A stretch of DNA of 64,000 bases from Actinopolyspora erythraea (GTDB lineage: Bacteria > Actinomycetota > Actinomycetes > Mycobacteriales > Pseudonocardiaceae): the NCBI RefSeq assembly GCF_002263515.1, contig NZ_CP022752.1, positions 3,224,001 through 3,288,000 of the forward strand. Direction: 5' to 3'. The translations under genes and the position numbers were made by a program. The notes beneath the pieces are model-generated. The model did no database searches. It saw nothing but the letters and a program-made list of their open reading frames with translations, and was not told where the DNA came from. Shown one piece after another: positions 52,190-61,690 of the stretch (position 1 is the first letter of the stretch; each line of letters opens with the position of its first letter).

Positions 52190-53425
52190 CTACAGGACCA
52201 CACCCAGCAGGGCGTCCACCGCGTCGCGGACCGTCGCGGGAGCGCTCGTGTCCTCCCCGCTGCCGCACAGTGCCTCGTCGACCCAGGCGTCCACGGCTCG
52301 CAGCGCCCCCTCCGTGTCGAGGTCGTCGCTGAGCCGTTCCCGCAGCAGGTCGAGCGTCGATTCGGCGGCGGGTCCCTTGGACAGCTCCACCGCCTGCCGC
52401 CAGCGAGCCAGCCGGGCGGCACCGTTGGTGAGCAGGTCCGCGTTCCAGGAACGGTCGGAGCGGTAGTGCCCGCTCAGCAGCGCCAACCGGATGGCCATCG
52501 GATCCACCCGGTCACCGCGCAGCCGGGAGACGAACACGAGGTTTCCCTTGGACTTGGACATCTTCTGCCCGTCGAGTCCGACCATGCCCGCGTGCGAGTA
52601 GTGACCGGCGAAGGGGTGCTGACCGGTCAGCGCCTCCGCGTGAGCGGCGCTGAACTCGTGATGCGGGAAAGCCAGGTCCGACCCCCCGCCCTGCAGGTCG
52701 AACCCGATCCCGAGGCGGTTGAGCGCGATGACCGAGCACTCCAGGTGCCAGCCGGGACGCCCCGCGCCGAGCTCCGACTCCCAGGAGGGTTCGTCGGGGC
52801 GCGCCATCCGCCACAGCAACGCGTCGAGCGGGTGTTCCTTGCCGGGCCGATCCGGGTCACCACCGCGCTCCGGGAAGACCTCGGCCATCTCGCCCCTGCT
52901 GTAACGCGACTCGTAGCCGAGCCTGCCGGTGGCGTCGTGCCGGAAGTAGACGTCCGGGAACTCGTGGTCGACCCGGTAGGCCGCCCCGGATGAAAGCAGC
53001 TTGGTCACCGCCTGCTCGATCTCCGGGATGGATTCCACCGCCCCGATGAAGTCCCGAGGAGGCAGCACCCGCAGGGCGGCCATGTCCTCGCGGAACAGGG
53101 CGGTCTCGCGCATCCCCAGCACGACCCAGTCCTCGTTGTCGTGCGCGGCACGCTCCAGCAGCGGATCGTCGATGTCGGTGACGTTCTGCACGTAGTGCAC
53201 GTCGCTGCCGTTGTCCAACCAGATGCGGTGCACCAGGTCATAAGCGACGTATGTGGCGGCGTGCCCGAGGTGGGTAGCGTCGTAGGGGGTGATGCCGCAG
53301 ACGTACATCCGCACCCGAGAACCGGCACCGACCGGTCTGACTTCACCGGTGGCGGTGTCGAACAGTCGCAACGGATGCGGAGTGCCGGGCAGACTGGGCA
53401 CGGAAACCGACGACCAGGGTTGCAT
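52190..53425 (-). CDS. mshC: MshC, cysteine ligase of mycothiol synthesis
   Basis: Joins cysteine to GlcN-inositol in the ATP-dependent penultimate step of mycothiol synthesis; a relative of cysteinyl-tRNA synthetase. The 411-residue protein has the HIGH-like motif [13 protein letters not shown] with Cys43 before it (zinc site), the zinc region [26 protein letters not shown] and KMSKSKGN. It is shorter than CysS and lacks its anticodon domain. ATG 53425 ([13 protein letters not shown]) is the family start; the frame runs on upstream but into unrelated sequence. Its presence implies a mycothiol producer, with DUF3090 and SCO1664-like genes nearby as in mycobacteria. Confidence 0.95.
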   Translation of the reverse strand: MQPWSSVSVPSLPGTPHPLRLFDTATGEVRPVGAGSRVRMYVCGITPYDATHLGHAATYVAYDLVHRIWLDNGSDVHYVQNVTDIDDPLLERAAHDNEDWVVLGMRETALFREDMAALRVLPPRDFIGAVESIPEIEQAVTKLLSSGAAYRVDHEFPDVYFRHDATGRLGYESRYSRGEMAEVFPERGGDPDRPGKEHPLDALLWRMARPDEPSWESELGAGRPGWHLECSVIALNRLGIGFDLQGGGSDLAFPHHEFSAAHAEALTGQHPFAGHYSHAGMVGLDGQKMSKSKGNLVFVSRLRGDRVDPMAIRLALLSGHYRSDRSWNADLLTNGAARLARWRQAVELSKGPAAESTLDLLRERLSDDLDTEGALRAVDAWVDEALCGSGEDTSAPATVRDAVDALLGVVL

Positions 53426-53565
53426 GGGTCCGACCCTAGCCGCCACGGTTGAGTGACCCGTGGCGGGCCGGAGCTTCCCACCGGCGCGAGAAACGGGCCC
53501 GGGCTCGCCGGAGCGGCGACCGCTGGGGAGGGCCCAGCGGTGCGCCGCGGGCCGTGATGTCGGTC

Positions 53566-54507
53566 TCAGGAGCGCAGCGTTCGCGTCTCCCCGACGGCCA
53601 TGTCCCACAGCCGCTCCGGGAGGCCACCGGCCCCGAACCAGGCCGCGCGCAACCGTTCCAGGGGTTGCAGCACCGGTTCCCTGGTCAGCGGGAAGGTCGC
53701 CCAGTGCATGCTCGCCAACCGGCTCGCCCCCAGATCCAGGGCGGCCGCCACGGCGTCCTCCGGGGTGAGGTGCACCGGCCGCATCACCCCGATGGGGTGG
53801 TAGGCGCCGATGGGCAGCATGGCCACGTCGATGCCCGGGTACGCCCGCCCGATCCGCTCGAAGTGCCGACCGTAGCCCGTGTCCCCCGCGTGGTAGAACC
53901 TGAGCCCGTTGGGGGCCGTCACGAGCCAACCACCCCACAGGCTGCGGCAGAAGTCGGCCGGGCCACGGCGACTCCAGTGCCGGGCGGGCACGAAGTCGAA
54001 CCGCAGCGCCCCGATCCGCGCCGACTCCCACCAGTCGAACTCGGTGACGGCGGTGAAGCCCCGCGCGGTGAACCAGCTGCCGAGCCCGAGCGGCACGAGC
54101 ACGGTCACATCGCGTGGGAAGCGCTCGATCGTCGGCGCGTCCAGGTGGTCGTAGTGGTCGTGGCTGATCAGAACCACGTCCACCGGGGGCAGCCGCGCGA
54201 ACTCCAGTCCCGGCTCGCTCAGTCGGCGCGGTACGCCCGGAATCCGCCTCGACCACACCGGATCGGTCACCACCCCCGTCCCTGCCACGCGCAGCAGGTA
54301 CGTCGCATGCCCGATCCAGGTCAGCGCCGCCTGTCGGGGGCCGATCGCGGGCAGCGGGGCGTGGCTCACAGGCACGAGCAGGGGGTCGAGTTCGCTCCGG
54401 CGTGGCACCTCGTCGGTCCACATGAAGCGCAGCACGTCACCGAACCGCGGCAGCGGCCCCACCAGTCTGTCGGTGAACGTGGTACCGCGCGGAAACCGGA
54501 TCGCCAT
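53566..54507 (-). CDS. Metallo-beta-lactamase-fold hydrolase (UlaG/NAPE-PLD-like)
   Basis: Zinc hydrolase of the MBL fold, 313 residues. The zinc motif HxHxDH is in [14 protein letters not shown] (about residues 115-122), later ligands in [17 protein letters not shown] and MHWATFPL. The N-terminal [12 protein letters not shown] and the RRG region resemble the NAPE-PLD/UlaG-like group acting on phosphodiesters or lactones. ATG 54507 ([11 protein letters not shown]) is preferred, since the longer frame to 54711 is low-complexity. It lies between mshC and the SCO1664-like gene. A 14-bp tandem repeat lies in its promoter region. Confidence 0.88.
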   Translation of the reverse strand: MAIRFPRGTTFTDRLVGPLPRFGDVLRFMWTDEVPRRSELDPLLVPVSHAPLPAIGPRQAALTWIGHATYLLRVAGTGVVTDPVWSRRIPGVPRRLSEPGLEFARLPPVDVVLISHDHYDHLDAPTIERFPRDVTVLVPLGLGSWFTARGFTAVTEFDWWESARIGALRFDFVPARHWSRRGPADFCRSLWGGWLVTAPNGLRFYHAGDTGYGRHFERIGRAYPGIDVAMLPIGAYHPIGVMRPVHLTPEDAVAAALDLGASRLASMHWATFPLTREPVLQPLERLRAAWFGAGGLPERLWDMAVGETRTLRS

Positions 54508-54552
54508 CCCCACCACCCCTGATCGAAAACCTCGGCAAGCGAATGGTCCTGT

Positions 54553-54580
54553 CGGGAGAACACCAGCGGGAGAACACCAG
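54553..54580. repeat. 14-bp perfect tandem repeat
   Basis: CGGGAGAACACCAG occurs twice without spacing (54553-54566 and 54567-54580), 46 bases before the MBL hydrolase start. It could be a promoter-region slippage product or a pair of binding sites. Confidence 0.85.
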
Positions 54581-54783
54581 CCTGCCACGGGGCACACCCC
54601 GTTCGTAGCGGCCCGACGGGTGACGCGGCGTGGCACCGCTTCCAGGGCCGGCACCAGCCGGACGAGTCGTTCAGCGGGAAGTTCCCTCGGGGGTCGCGGA
54701 TTCGGGACCACGGTGCCGCGCGGACCTCCGGGTGCGACGGCGCGGAACCGAAAGCCGCTCGTCGGACCGGGCGAAACGCCCCG

Positions 54784-55575
54784 TCAGAACGGAGGCCAGG
54801 GAATGGCCGGCCACTCCCCGGACGGCGCTGGAAAGACCCCGCTCTCGAGCAGCCGTTCGATCCGCTCCCGCAGGGCCTGGATCTCCTTGGGGGTTATGTG
54901 CTCGCCCAGCCGGTCGGCGAGATCACCGTCCAGTTCCCCGCGCAGCCGTTCGAGGGAGCGCACCTCCGTGGCGTCGAGACCTCGCCCCAACCAACCCCAC
55001 AGCACGGTCCGGAGTTTCTCGTCGGCGTTGAGGCTCACGCCGTGGTCGATGCCCAGCACCCGCCCGCCGGGGGTGAACAGCACGTGCCCGCCCTTCCGGT
55101 CGGCGTTGTTGATCACCACGTCGAACAGGGCCAGCCGCCGGAGCTCCTCGTGATCGGAGTGCGCGAGCACGACCGGTTCGCCCTGGTCGTCCCGCGCGTG
55201 CAGCACGGTCAGCCAGTTCGACGGCACGTCCTCGGGGGAGCGAACGTCGACCAGCTCGGAGTCCGGTTCGGTGTCGACCCACAACTGCACCATGCCGGGC
55301 CCGTGCGGCCCCTCACGTAACAGCGTAGGTGGCACCAGGTTCCAGCCGAGCGCCTCGGAAAGCAGGTAAGACGCGACCTCCCTTCCCGCCAACGTGCCGT
55401 CCGGGAAGTCCCACAACGGTCGCTCACCGCGCACCGGCTTGTACACGCACTCGGCTCGCGCGTCCCCGCCCTCGACCGAGCACAGCAGCGTGGCGTTGGA
55501 GGCCTCGACCAGCCGCCCCCGCACCTCGAGCCGCCCCTCGCGCAGCAACTCGACAGCGACGTCGTCGGCGAGCAC
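54784..55575 (-). CDS. SCO1664 family protein (kinase-like)
   Basis: A 263-residue protein of the SCO1664 family, conserved in actinobacteria beside DUF3090 genes; it has distant similarity to PI3/PI4-kinase-like folds. Features are YKPVRGERPLWDFPDGTLAGRE (Lys, nucleotide-binding part), LALFDVVINNADRKGGHVL (catalytic-loop-like with Asn and Asp) and GIDHGVSLNADEKLRTVLWGW (DH motif like a DFG). The substrate is unknown. It starts at GTG 55575, six bases after the DUF3090 stop; the two genes form an operon. Homologue of Rv2133c by place. Confidence 0.85.
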   Translation of the reverse strand: MLADDVAVELLREGRLEVRGRLVEASNATLLCSVEGGDARAECVYKPVRGERPLWDFPDGTLAGREVASYLLSEALGWNLVPPTLLREGPHGPGMVQLWVDTEPDSELVDVRSPEDVPSNWLTVLHARDDQGEPVVLAHSDHEELRRLALFDVVINNADRKGGHVLFTPGGRVLGIDHGVSLNADEKLRTVLWGWLGRGLDATEVRSLERLRGELDGDLADRLGEHITPKEIQALRERIERLLESGVFPAPSGEWPAIPWPPF

Positions 55576-55581
55576 GACGCG

Positions 55582-56148
55582 CTACTCCTCTTCCGAACGG
55601 CGATAACCGTTCTGCCTGGGGCAGATGTGTCCTTCCGGGTCGAGCGGCTCCGAGCACAACGGGCAGGGCTTCCTGCCCGCCTCGATCACCCGTTGGGCGC
55701 GTTCGGCGAAGGCCCGTGCGTGCGCGGCGCTGAGGAAGACCCTGACCGCGTCCGGCCCCTCCTCGGTGTCGTCGAGCACCACCGACTCGTCGACCTCCTC
55801 CTCGGTGACCGCGAGCAGTTCCACGACCACCGCCTCGGTCTCGGCGTCCCAGCCGAGCCCCATGGTGCCGACCCGGAACTCCTCCTCCACGGGCACCTCC
55901 AGCGGACCGGAGTCGACCAGCTCGTCCGGAGGTTCGGAGGGCAGCTCGGTGTCGAATCGGCGCTGCACCTCTTCCAGCAGCGCGTCGATGCGTTCTGTCA
56001 GCACCGAGACCTGCTGCTTCTCCAGTTGGACGCTCACCGTTCGCAAGTCCTCGGTGGCCTGCAGGTAAAAGGTGCGATCGCCGGGCTCACCGACCGTTCC
56101 CACGATGAAACGGTCGGGCTGACGGAATACGTGGATGACACGAGCCAT
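55582..56148 (-). CDS. DUF3090 protein with zinc-binding cysteines
   Basis: A 188-residue member of DUF3090. The opening MARVIHVFRQPDRFIVGTVG and GDRTFYLQATEDLRTVSVQLEKQQV are family-typical. The C-terminal CPLCSEPLDPEGHICPR carries four cysteine/histidine ligands for a zinc ribbon. Function unknown; members lie beside SCO1664-like and often a histidine phosphatase gene, here not seen. ATG 56148 is chosen; a longer frame to 56361 adds only low-complexity. It heads the operon and is divergent from the LD-carboxypeptidase gene. Confidence 0.9.
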   Translation of the reverse strand: MARVIHVFRQPDRFIVGTVGEPGDRTFYLQATEDLRTVSVQLEKQQVSVLTERIDALLEEVQRRFDTELPSEPPDELVDSGPLEVPVEEEFRVGTMGLGWDAETEAVVVELLAVTEEEVDESVVLDDTEEGPDAVRVFLSAAHARAFAERAQRVIEAGRKPCPLCSEPLDPEGHICPRQNGYRRSEEE

Positions 56149-56452
56149 GACGCCCTCGACACTAAGCCACAGCGGTGGCGAGCATGCAGCCCCGTCCCCT
56201 TGAACACCAAGCGAATAGTGCCTGGCAGCGTCGACGTCGTTCCCGTTCGCCGAGCACAGCGACCGAAAACGCCCCGATGGCGACGGTGTTCGCCACCCGC
56301 GAACAACGGCACCGTTCGCCGGATCCGCGGCGGGCTGTGGCCGCCCCCGGCGCCGCGACACCGCCGGTAATCACCAAACGTATCAGATCCGAGACCGGGA
56401 GTAATCGAATCGCGGGCACGCACCACCGCGCGGCGCGGGCGATGATGAACCG
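56149..56452. other. Divergent intergenic region
   Basis: 304 bases between the DUF3090 and LD-carboxypeptidase starts. No gene or repeat was seen. It should hold both promoters; the AT-richer piece around 56365-56410 (upstream of the carboxypeptidase) is the best candidate. Confidence 0.5.
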
Positions 56453-57391
56453 GTGCCGACGATCACAACAACACGCGCCCTTCCCGCCCTCCCTCGCCCC
56501 GGAGACACCGTCGCGGTGGTCGCGCCCGCCGGCCCCGTGCCGGAGGAACAGCTGCGGACCGGTGTCGAACTGCTCGAGTCCTGGGACCTGCGGGTCGAGG
56601 TCGGCGAGCACGTCACGAGCCGACATCCCCGGCTGGACTACCTGGCCGGTTCCGACGCGGAACGGGCCGCCGACCTGGAACGGGCGTGGTGCGCCCCCGG
56701 AGTCAAAGCGGTGTTCTGCGCACGCGGTGGTTACGGGAGCGTGCGGCTCCTGGACCGGCTCGACTGGTCCGCCATGGCCCGGGTACCCGGCAAGCTCCTG
56801 GTCGGATCCAGCGACGTGACCGCACTGCACGAAGCGGTCGGGCACCGCCTGGGGTTGGCGAGCCTGTTCGGCCCGATGATCGCCACGAAGGCCTTCACCG
56901 AGGACCCCCCGGCCCGACGGCACCTGTGGCGCAGCCTGTTCGAACCGGAGGGGGTCCGCTCGTTGACCGCCCCGCGCTCCGCCGCCCTGCGCACCGGCCG
57001 GGCGGCCGGGATCACCCACGGCGGCAACCTGAGCGTGCTGGCCGGGCTGCTCGGCTCCGGCGACCTGCCCAGTCCGCCCAGCCCCGGACTGGCGCTGCTG
57101 GAGGACGTGACGGAGCAGCCCTACCAACTGGACCGGTATCTCACCCAGCTGAGACGGGCCGGCTGGTTCGAAACCGCCAGCGGGGTGGTGCTGGGCTCGT
57201 GGCGGGACTGCGGGCCGGCCGAGGGAGTGCTGGAGACCCTGCTCGACGTGCTCGGCGACCTGGGGGTACCAGTGGTCCGGGAGCTGGGGTTCGGCCACTG
57301 CGAGGGCCAGCTCACGGTGCCGCTCGGCGTGCGCGCCGAACTGGACGCCGAGGCCGGCACGCTCACCGTCACCGGGCCCCGCCCGGACTGA
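56453..57391 (+). CDS. LD-carboxypeptidase (S66 family)
   Basis: Serine peptidase of family S66, which removes the terminal D-Ala from tetrapeptides in peptidoglycan recycling, or cleaves related microcin-type peptides. 312 residues. The nucleophile is Ser in KLLVGSSDVTALHEAVG (about residue 122), Glu in LLEDVTEQPYQLDR, and His in LGFGHCEGQLTVPLGV. The first domain contains AVVAPAGPVPEEQ and VFCARGGYGSVRLLDRLDW, both typical. GTG 56453 is the start. It is followed by a kinase-like gene and the dpp-like operon, suggesting a set for wall-peptide salvage. Confidence 0.9.
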   Translation: MPTITTTRALPALPRPGDTVAVVAPAGPVPEEQLRTGVELLESWDLRVEVGEHVTSRHPRLDYLAGSDAERAADLERAWCAPGVKAVFCARGGYGSVRLLDRLDWSAMARVPGKLLVGSSDVTALHEAVGHRLGLASLFGPMIATKAFTEDPPARRHLWRSLFEPEGVRSLTAPRSAALRTGRAAGITHGGNLSVLAGLLGSGDLPSPPSPGLALLEDVTEQPYQLDRYLTQLRRAGWFETASGVVLGSWRDCGPAEGVLETLLDVLGDLGVPVVRELGFGHCEGQLTVPLGVRAELDAEAGTLTVTGPRPD

Positions 57392-57450
57392 TCGGGTCAC
57401 CTCCCACCGGACGCGGTGGGAGCGAGTTTCGAAAGGCGGCGGCACGAGGA

Positions 57451-58083
57451 ATGCGAGTACGCTCCACCAGGCCGGACCCGCTGGCGGCCGAGCTGAGCGA
57501 GGCAGTGCTCGACACCCCCGGGCACCCGTGGAGCAGAGTCGCCGTCGACGGCCATCCGCTCACCGGGACGGGCGAGTTGGCCGACTCCCTGGCAGAGCAG
57601 CTGCGGCTGCGGGGACGCCACGTGCTGCGGGTGCGACTGTGGGACTACGTTCGTCCCGCCTCGCTGCGGCTGGAGCGGGGGCGCGAGGACCCGGACTCGT
57701 TCCGGTTCGACTGGTTCGACTTCGAGGGGCTGGTCAGGGAGGTCCTCGCCCCGCTCGCGCCGGGCGGACCCGGCCTCGTGCTCCCGGCGCTGTGGGACCC
57801 GGAACTCGACCGATCGCCCCGTCTGGAGCGGGTGCGGCTCACCGAGGGCGGTGTGGCTGTCCTGGACGGACCGTTCCTGCTCGGCGGCGGGCTCGAACTG
57901 GACTTCACGGTGCACCTCTGGATGTCCGAGAAGGTGCTGGCACGCCGGGTGGCCGCGGAGCACGAGTGGCAACTGCCCGCTTTCGCCGAATACCAGCGGG
58001 AGAACCGGCCCGACCTGCTGGCGGACCGTCTGGTGCGGATGGACCGTCCGGAGCGTCCGGTGGTGGTGGACTCGCTGGAGTAG
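57451..58083 (+). CDS. Uridine-kinase-like protein with degenerate P-loop
   Basis: A 210-residue protein resembling actinobacterial uridine kinase-like nucleoside kinases: VLPALWDPELDRSPRLE, VLDGPFLLGGGLELDFTVHLW, RVAAEHEWQLPAFAEYQREN. The Walker A region reads VAVDGHPLTGTGELADSL (residues 30-47), where the usual GxxxxGK(S/T) becomes G34-HPLTG-T-G; the Lys is missing. Either it no longer binds ATP in the usual way or it has another role. ATG 57451 is the start; the larger frame is carried on from the previous gene's antisense part. It lies 59 bases after the carboxypeptidase gene. No catalytic claim can be made. Confidence 0.72.
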   Translation: MRVRSTRPDPLAAELSEAVLDTPGHPWSRVAVDGHPLTGTGELADSLAEQLRLRGRHVLRVRLWDYVRPASLRLERGREDPDSFRFDWFDFEGLVREVLAPLAPGGPGLVLPALWDPELDRSPRLERVRLTEGGVAVLDGPFLLGGGLELDFTVHLWMSEKVLARRVAAEHEWQLPAFAEYQRENRPDLLADRLVRMDRPERPVVVDSLE

Positions 58084-58137
58084 CCACCGCTCGTGGAGCG
58101 GCTCGTCCCCCGCCGGGGGCCGCTTCCGAACGCACGA

Positions 58138-59757
58138 TCACGAAACACTTCCCTCGAAGGAGGGGACAGCCGCCAACAACTCCTTGGTGTACTCGTGCCG
58201 GGGTTCGGTCAGGACCCGCTCCACCGGCCCCGTCTCGACGATCTCGCCGGACCGCATCACGGTCACCCGGTCGGCTATGTTCCAGGCCAGCCCGAGATCG
58301 TGCGTGATGACCAGGGCGGACAGTCCCCGCTCGCGACGCAACCGCAACAGCAGCGCCAGGATCTCGCCGCGCACCGTGGCGTCCAGCGACGCGACCGGCT
58401 CGTCGGCGACCAGCACACGCGGACGCAGCACCAGCGCCCCGGCGATGACCACGCGCTGCCGCTGCCCGCCGGACAGCTCGTGCGGGAACCGCGCGGTGAA
58501 CTCCTCCGCGGGGCGCAGCTCGGCCGCTTCCAGCGCCTCGTGGACCCGCATCGCCTCGTCGTCCGCGCAGCCGTGCACCCGCAGTCCCTCGGCCACCGCC
58601 TCGTAGACCGTGTGCTTGGGATTCAACGCACCCGTGGGGTCCTGCAGTACCAGCTGCACACTGCCGCGAAAGGCGCGCAGCTCCCGTCCGGACGTGGGCA
58701 GTGGGCGGCCCTCGTAGTACACCGTTCCCGCGTTCGGGCGACACAGGCCCAACAGGGTGCGGGCGAGCGTGGTCTTGCCGGACCCGGACTGGCCGACCAG
58801 GGCGAGGATCTCGTCCCCCACCACCTCCAGATCGACGTCCCGGACCGCGCGCACCCGATTGCGGTAGCGGTCGCCGAACTCGACGCTCACCCCTTCCGCC
58901 GCCAGCAGCGAGCCCCGCACGGACCCGGCCGAATCACCGGGTTCCCCAGCCCCCGGGTATCGCGAACCTTCGTCACCGATCGTGGGAAAGGCCGCGGCCA
59001 ACGCGCGGGTGTGCTCGTGTTCGGGCGTGGTCACCAACCGCCGCGCGGGGCCCTCCTCCACCAGACTCCCCCGGTACATCACTCCCAGGCGCTGGCAGCT
59101 CGCCGCCAGTACCGACAGGTCGTGGCTGATCATGAGCAGCGTGATGCCGCGTTCGGAGACCAGGCGCCGCAACAGCGCCAGGACCTGTGCCTGGACCACC
59201 ACGTCCAGCGCGGTGGTGGGTTCGTCCGCGATGATCAGGCGTGGATCGCAGGCCAGCGCCATCGCGATCATCACGCGCTGCCGCTGCCCGCCGGACAGCT
59301 CGTGCGGGTAGGCGTCCCGCCGCGCGCCGGGGAGCTCCACCTGCTCCAACAACTCGGCGACGCGGGCACGAACCCACGCCGAGGCGGGACGTTCGGACGA
59401 GTGCAGCCTGATCGGTTCGGCTATCTGCTCGGCGATGGTGCGAACCGGATTCAGCGCGTGCATCGCTCCCTGGAAGACCACCGAGGCGCTCGTCCAACGC
59501 GCGGCACGCAGTCCTCCCCAGGTCAGTCCCTCGATGTCGTGCCCGTCGAGCAGGATCGTGCCGTCGACGCGGGCCGAACGCGGTAGCAACCGCAGCACGG
59601 CCAGCGCCAGGCTCGTCTTGCCGCAACCGGACTCACCCGCGAGTCCCAGCGTGGCGCCGGGGCGCAACGTCAGGTTCGCGTCGACCACGGCCCGGTGCGG
59701 CCCGTCCACCCCGCGGTAGGTGACCGAAACCCCGTCCAGGCGCAGTATCGGAGTCAT
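58138..59757 (-). CDS. Fused dipeptide ABC transporter ATPases (DppD-DppF type)
   Basis: Two ABC ATPase domains in one 539-residue chain. Domain 1 (about 1-250): Walker A GESGCGKTS, signature LSGGQRQRV, Walker B LIIADEPTTALD. Domain 2 (about 285-530): Walker A GQSGSGKTT, LSGGQRQRV, Walker B VLVADEPVASLD. These are normally separate DppD and DppF subunits of a peptide importer. The ATG at 59757 overlaps the permease stop (ATGA). The frame runs on to 60663, but inside the permease gene. It is the last gene of the operon. Confidence 0.93.
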   Translation of the reverse strand: MTPILRLDGVSVTYRGVDGPHRAVVDANLTLRPGATLGLAGESGCGKTSLALAVLRLLPRSARVDGTILLDGHDIEGLTWGGLRAARWTSASVVFQGAMHALNPVRTIAEQIAEPIRLHSSERPASAWVRARVAELLEQVELPGARRDAYPHELSGGQRQRVMIAMALACDPRLIIADEPTTALDVVVQAQVLALLRRLVSERGITLLMISHDLSVLAASCQRLGVMYRGSLVEEGPARRLVTTPEHEHTRALAAAFPTIGDEGSRYPGAGEPGDSAGSVRGSLLAAEGVSVEFGDRYRNRVRAVRDVDLEVVGDEILALVGQSGSGKTTLARTLLGLCRPNAGTVYYEGRPLPTSGRELRAFRGSVQLVLQDPTGALNPKHTVYEAVAEGLRVHGCADDEAMRVHEALEAAELRPAEEFTARFPHELSGGQRQRVVIAGALVLRPRVLVADEPVASLDATVRGEILALLLRLRRERGLSALVITHDLGLAWNIADRVTVMRSGEIVETGPVERVLTEPRHEYTKELLAAVPSFEGSVS

Positions 59758-60656
59758 CGACGTTCCCCCCGCAGCCTCGGATTCAGCACGGTTTCCAACG
59801 CACGGCCGCACAACGTGAAGCTCAGCACCACGACCGCGATGCCGAGGCCGGGCGGCAGCAGGTACCACCAGGCGCCCGCCGTGACCGCTCCGGTGTCCAT
59901 GGCGGACTTCAGCATCGAACCCCACGAGATCATGGCCGGATCGCCCAACCCCAGGAAGGAGAGCGTGGACTCGGCGATGATCGCGCTGGCCACGGTCAGG
60001 GTGGTGGTGGCGAACACCAGCGGCAGCACGGCGGGCAGCACGTGTTTGCCGAGCAGGTGGCGGTGCCCCCCGCCGAGCGCCCTGGCCCGCTCGATGTACG
60101 GACGGGTCTCCACGGTCAGGGTCTGCGCCCGCACCAGCCGCGCCGTCTGCGGCCAGGACGTCACCCCGATGGCGAGCACGATGGTGAACACTCCCCTGGA
60201 CAGCACGGTGGAGAGTGCTATGGCCAGCACCAGGGCGGGCAGCACGAGGAAGAAGTCGGTCAGCCGCAGCAGCAGGGTCGAAACCCACCCGCCGAAATGC
60301 GCGGCCACCAGCCCCACCACGGTGCCGATCAGCATCGACAGCACGGCGGCCGACAGCCCGACCAGCAACGACATGCGGGCACCCCACCAGGTCAGCAGCA
60401 GCACCGACCGCCCGGACTCGTCGGTGCCCAGCCAGTTCTCCGCGCTGGGCGGCCGCAGCGGCGCACCGCCCGCTCTGGTGACGTCGAGCTCGGTGGAGGA
60501 GGTGAGGACTGGGGCCAGCAGCGCCAGCGCCACGACCAGCGACAGCACGGCCAGCCCGAACAACCCGCCCCGGTCGGCGCGGTAGACCCGCCAGCCCGCC
60601 GCCAGCGCGGCCAGACGCCGCCCTGCCGCGCCCGTGGAGCTCGGCGGGGCGCTCAC
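59754..60656 (-). CDS. Peptide ABC transporter permease (DppC type)
   Basis: Inner-membrane subunit with about six membrane segments, 300 residues. The N-terminal OppC-like part (RADRGGLFGLAVLSLVVALALLAPVL, then ENWLGTDESGRSVLLLTWWG) and the EAA-type loop in ERARALGGGHRHLLGKHVLP that contacts the ATPase are seen. It overlaps the DppB-type gene's stop by four bases and the ATPase gene's start by four bases. All are co-translated. Confidence 0.93.
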   Translation of the reverse strand: MSAPPSSTGAAGRRLAALAAGWRVYRADRGGLFGLAVLSLVVALALLAPVLTSSTELDVTRAGGAPLRPPSAENWLGTDESGRSVLLLTWWGARMSLLVGLSAAVLSMLIGTVVGLVAAHFGGWVSTLLLRLTDFFLVLPALVLAIALSTVLSRGVFTIVLAIGVTSWPQTARLVRAQTLTVETRPYIERARALGGGHRHLLGKHVLPAVLPLVFATTTLTVASAIIAESTLSFLGLGDPAMISWGSMLKSAMDTGAVTAGAWWYLLPPGLGIAVVVLSFTLCGRALETVLNPRLRGERR

Positions 60657-61687
60657 GAGTCACGCACCCGGGGGTCGAGAAACCGGTAGACCAGCTCGGC
60701 CAGCACGTTCATCACGATCACGCTCCCCGCGAGGACAATGAACGTTCCCTGCAACAACGGCAGATCGGGCACCCGCAGCGCCTCGTAGGTCAGCAACCCC
60801 AGCCCCGGCCAGGAGAAGACGGTCTCCACCGTGATCGCCCCCGCCACCACCAGCCCGAGGTGCAGGAAGATCAACGTCACGGTCGGCAACAGCGCGTTCG
60901 GCACGGCGTGCCTGCGGCGTACCAGGTCCTCGCGCAACCCCTTGGCCCGCGCGGTGGTCAGGTAGTCCGCCCCCATCTCCTCCAGCAAGGAGGTGCGCAT
61001 GACCATCATGAACTGCGCGTAGATCACCGCGACGAGGGTCAGGCACGGCAGCACCAGGTGGTGGGCCACATCCAGCACGTGGGGGACGACTCCGGCAGGC
61101 ACGTCCGCGGAGGACATTCCGGCCACCGGGAACAGTCCGGGCAACGGCCCGACGCCGACCCCGAAGGCCATCAGCGCCAGCAGGCCGAGCCAGAAGGTGG
61201 GCACCGACCACAGCGTCAGCCCGACCGAGGTGAACCAGCGGTCCACGGGGCCGCCCTGGTGCCAGGCGGCACGGGTCCCCATCCAGAGCCCGACCAACAC
61301 GGCCAGCACCGTGGCGGTGCCGACCAGCAGCACGGTGGGGCCGACCCGTTCGAGCACCAGCTCCGCGACCGGGCGGTTGTAGATGTAGGAGGTCCCCAGG
61401 TCCCCGTGCAGCAGGTCGAGCACGAAGTCGCGGAACTGCAGGTAAAGCGGTTGATCCAGCCCGAAGCGATGCCGCAGCGCCGCCAGCTGCTCGGCGCTGA
61501 CCGGAGTGGACCTGGTCATGGTGCGCGCCGGATCTCCCGGCAGCACCCGGAACAGGAAGAAACCGAGTACCGCCACCAGGAACAGGCTCACCACCCCGCC
61601 ACCGACCTTCGCGGCGACGAAGCGGAGCAGGGGTGGCGGCCCTGTCGCGGCAACGCTCGTTTCGAGCTCGTCACGTGTGTCCGTCAT
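60653..61687 (-). CDS. Peptide ABC transporter permease (DppB type)
   Basis: Inner-membrane subunit, 344 residues. It contains GFFLFRVLPGDPARTM near the first segment, the periplasmic QPLYLQFRDFVLDLLHGDLGTSY typical of DppB/OppB, and the EAA loop TARAKGLREDLVRRRHAVPNALLP. ATG 61687 lies three bases after the binding-protein stop. With the DppC-type permease it forms the channel for di- or oligopeptides, possibly wall peptides. Confidence 0.94.
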   Translation of the reverse strand: MTDTRDELETSVAATGPPPLLRFVAAKVGGGVVSLFLVAVLGFFLFRVLPGDPARTMTRSTPVSAEQLAALRHRFGLDQPLYLQFRDFVLDLLHGDLGTSYIYNRPVAELVLERVGPTVLLVGTATVLAVLVGLWMGTRAAWHQGGPVDRWFTSVGLTLWSVPTFWLGLLALMAFGVGVGPLPGLFPVAGMSSADVPAGVVPHVLDVAHHLVLPCLTLVAVIYAQFMMVMRTSLLEEMGADYLTTARAKGLREDLVRRRHAVPNALLPTVTLIFLHLGLVVAGAITVETVFSWPGLGLLTYEALRVPDLPLLQGTFIVLAGSVIVMNVLAELVYRFLDPRVRDS

Positions 61688-61690
61688 GGC

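Noticed and set aside
52190..54421. A 743-codon frame including mshC
   Set aside because: Only the part from 53425 matches MshC; the upstream part is antisense-like and overlaps the MBL gene.
58138..60663. An 841-codon frame suggesting a larger ABC fusion
   Set aside because: The first 302 codons are an out-of-frame reading of the DppC-type permease; the ATPase start at 59757 overlaps the permease stop.
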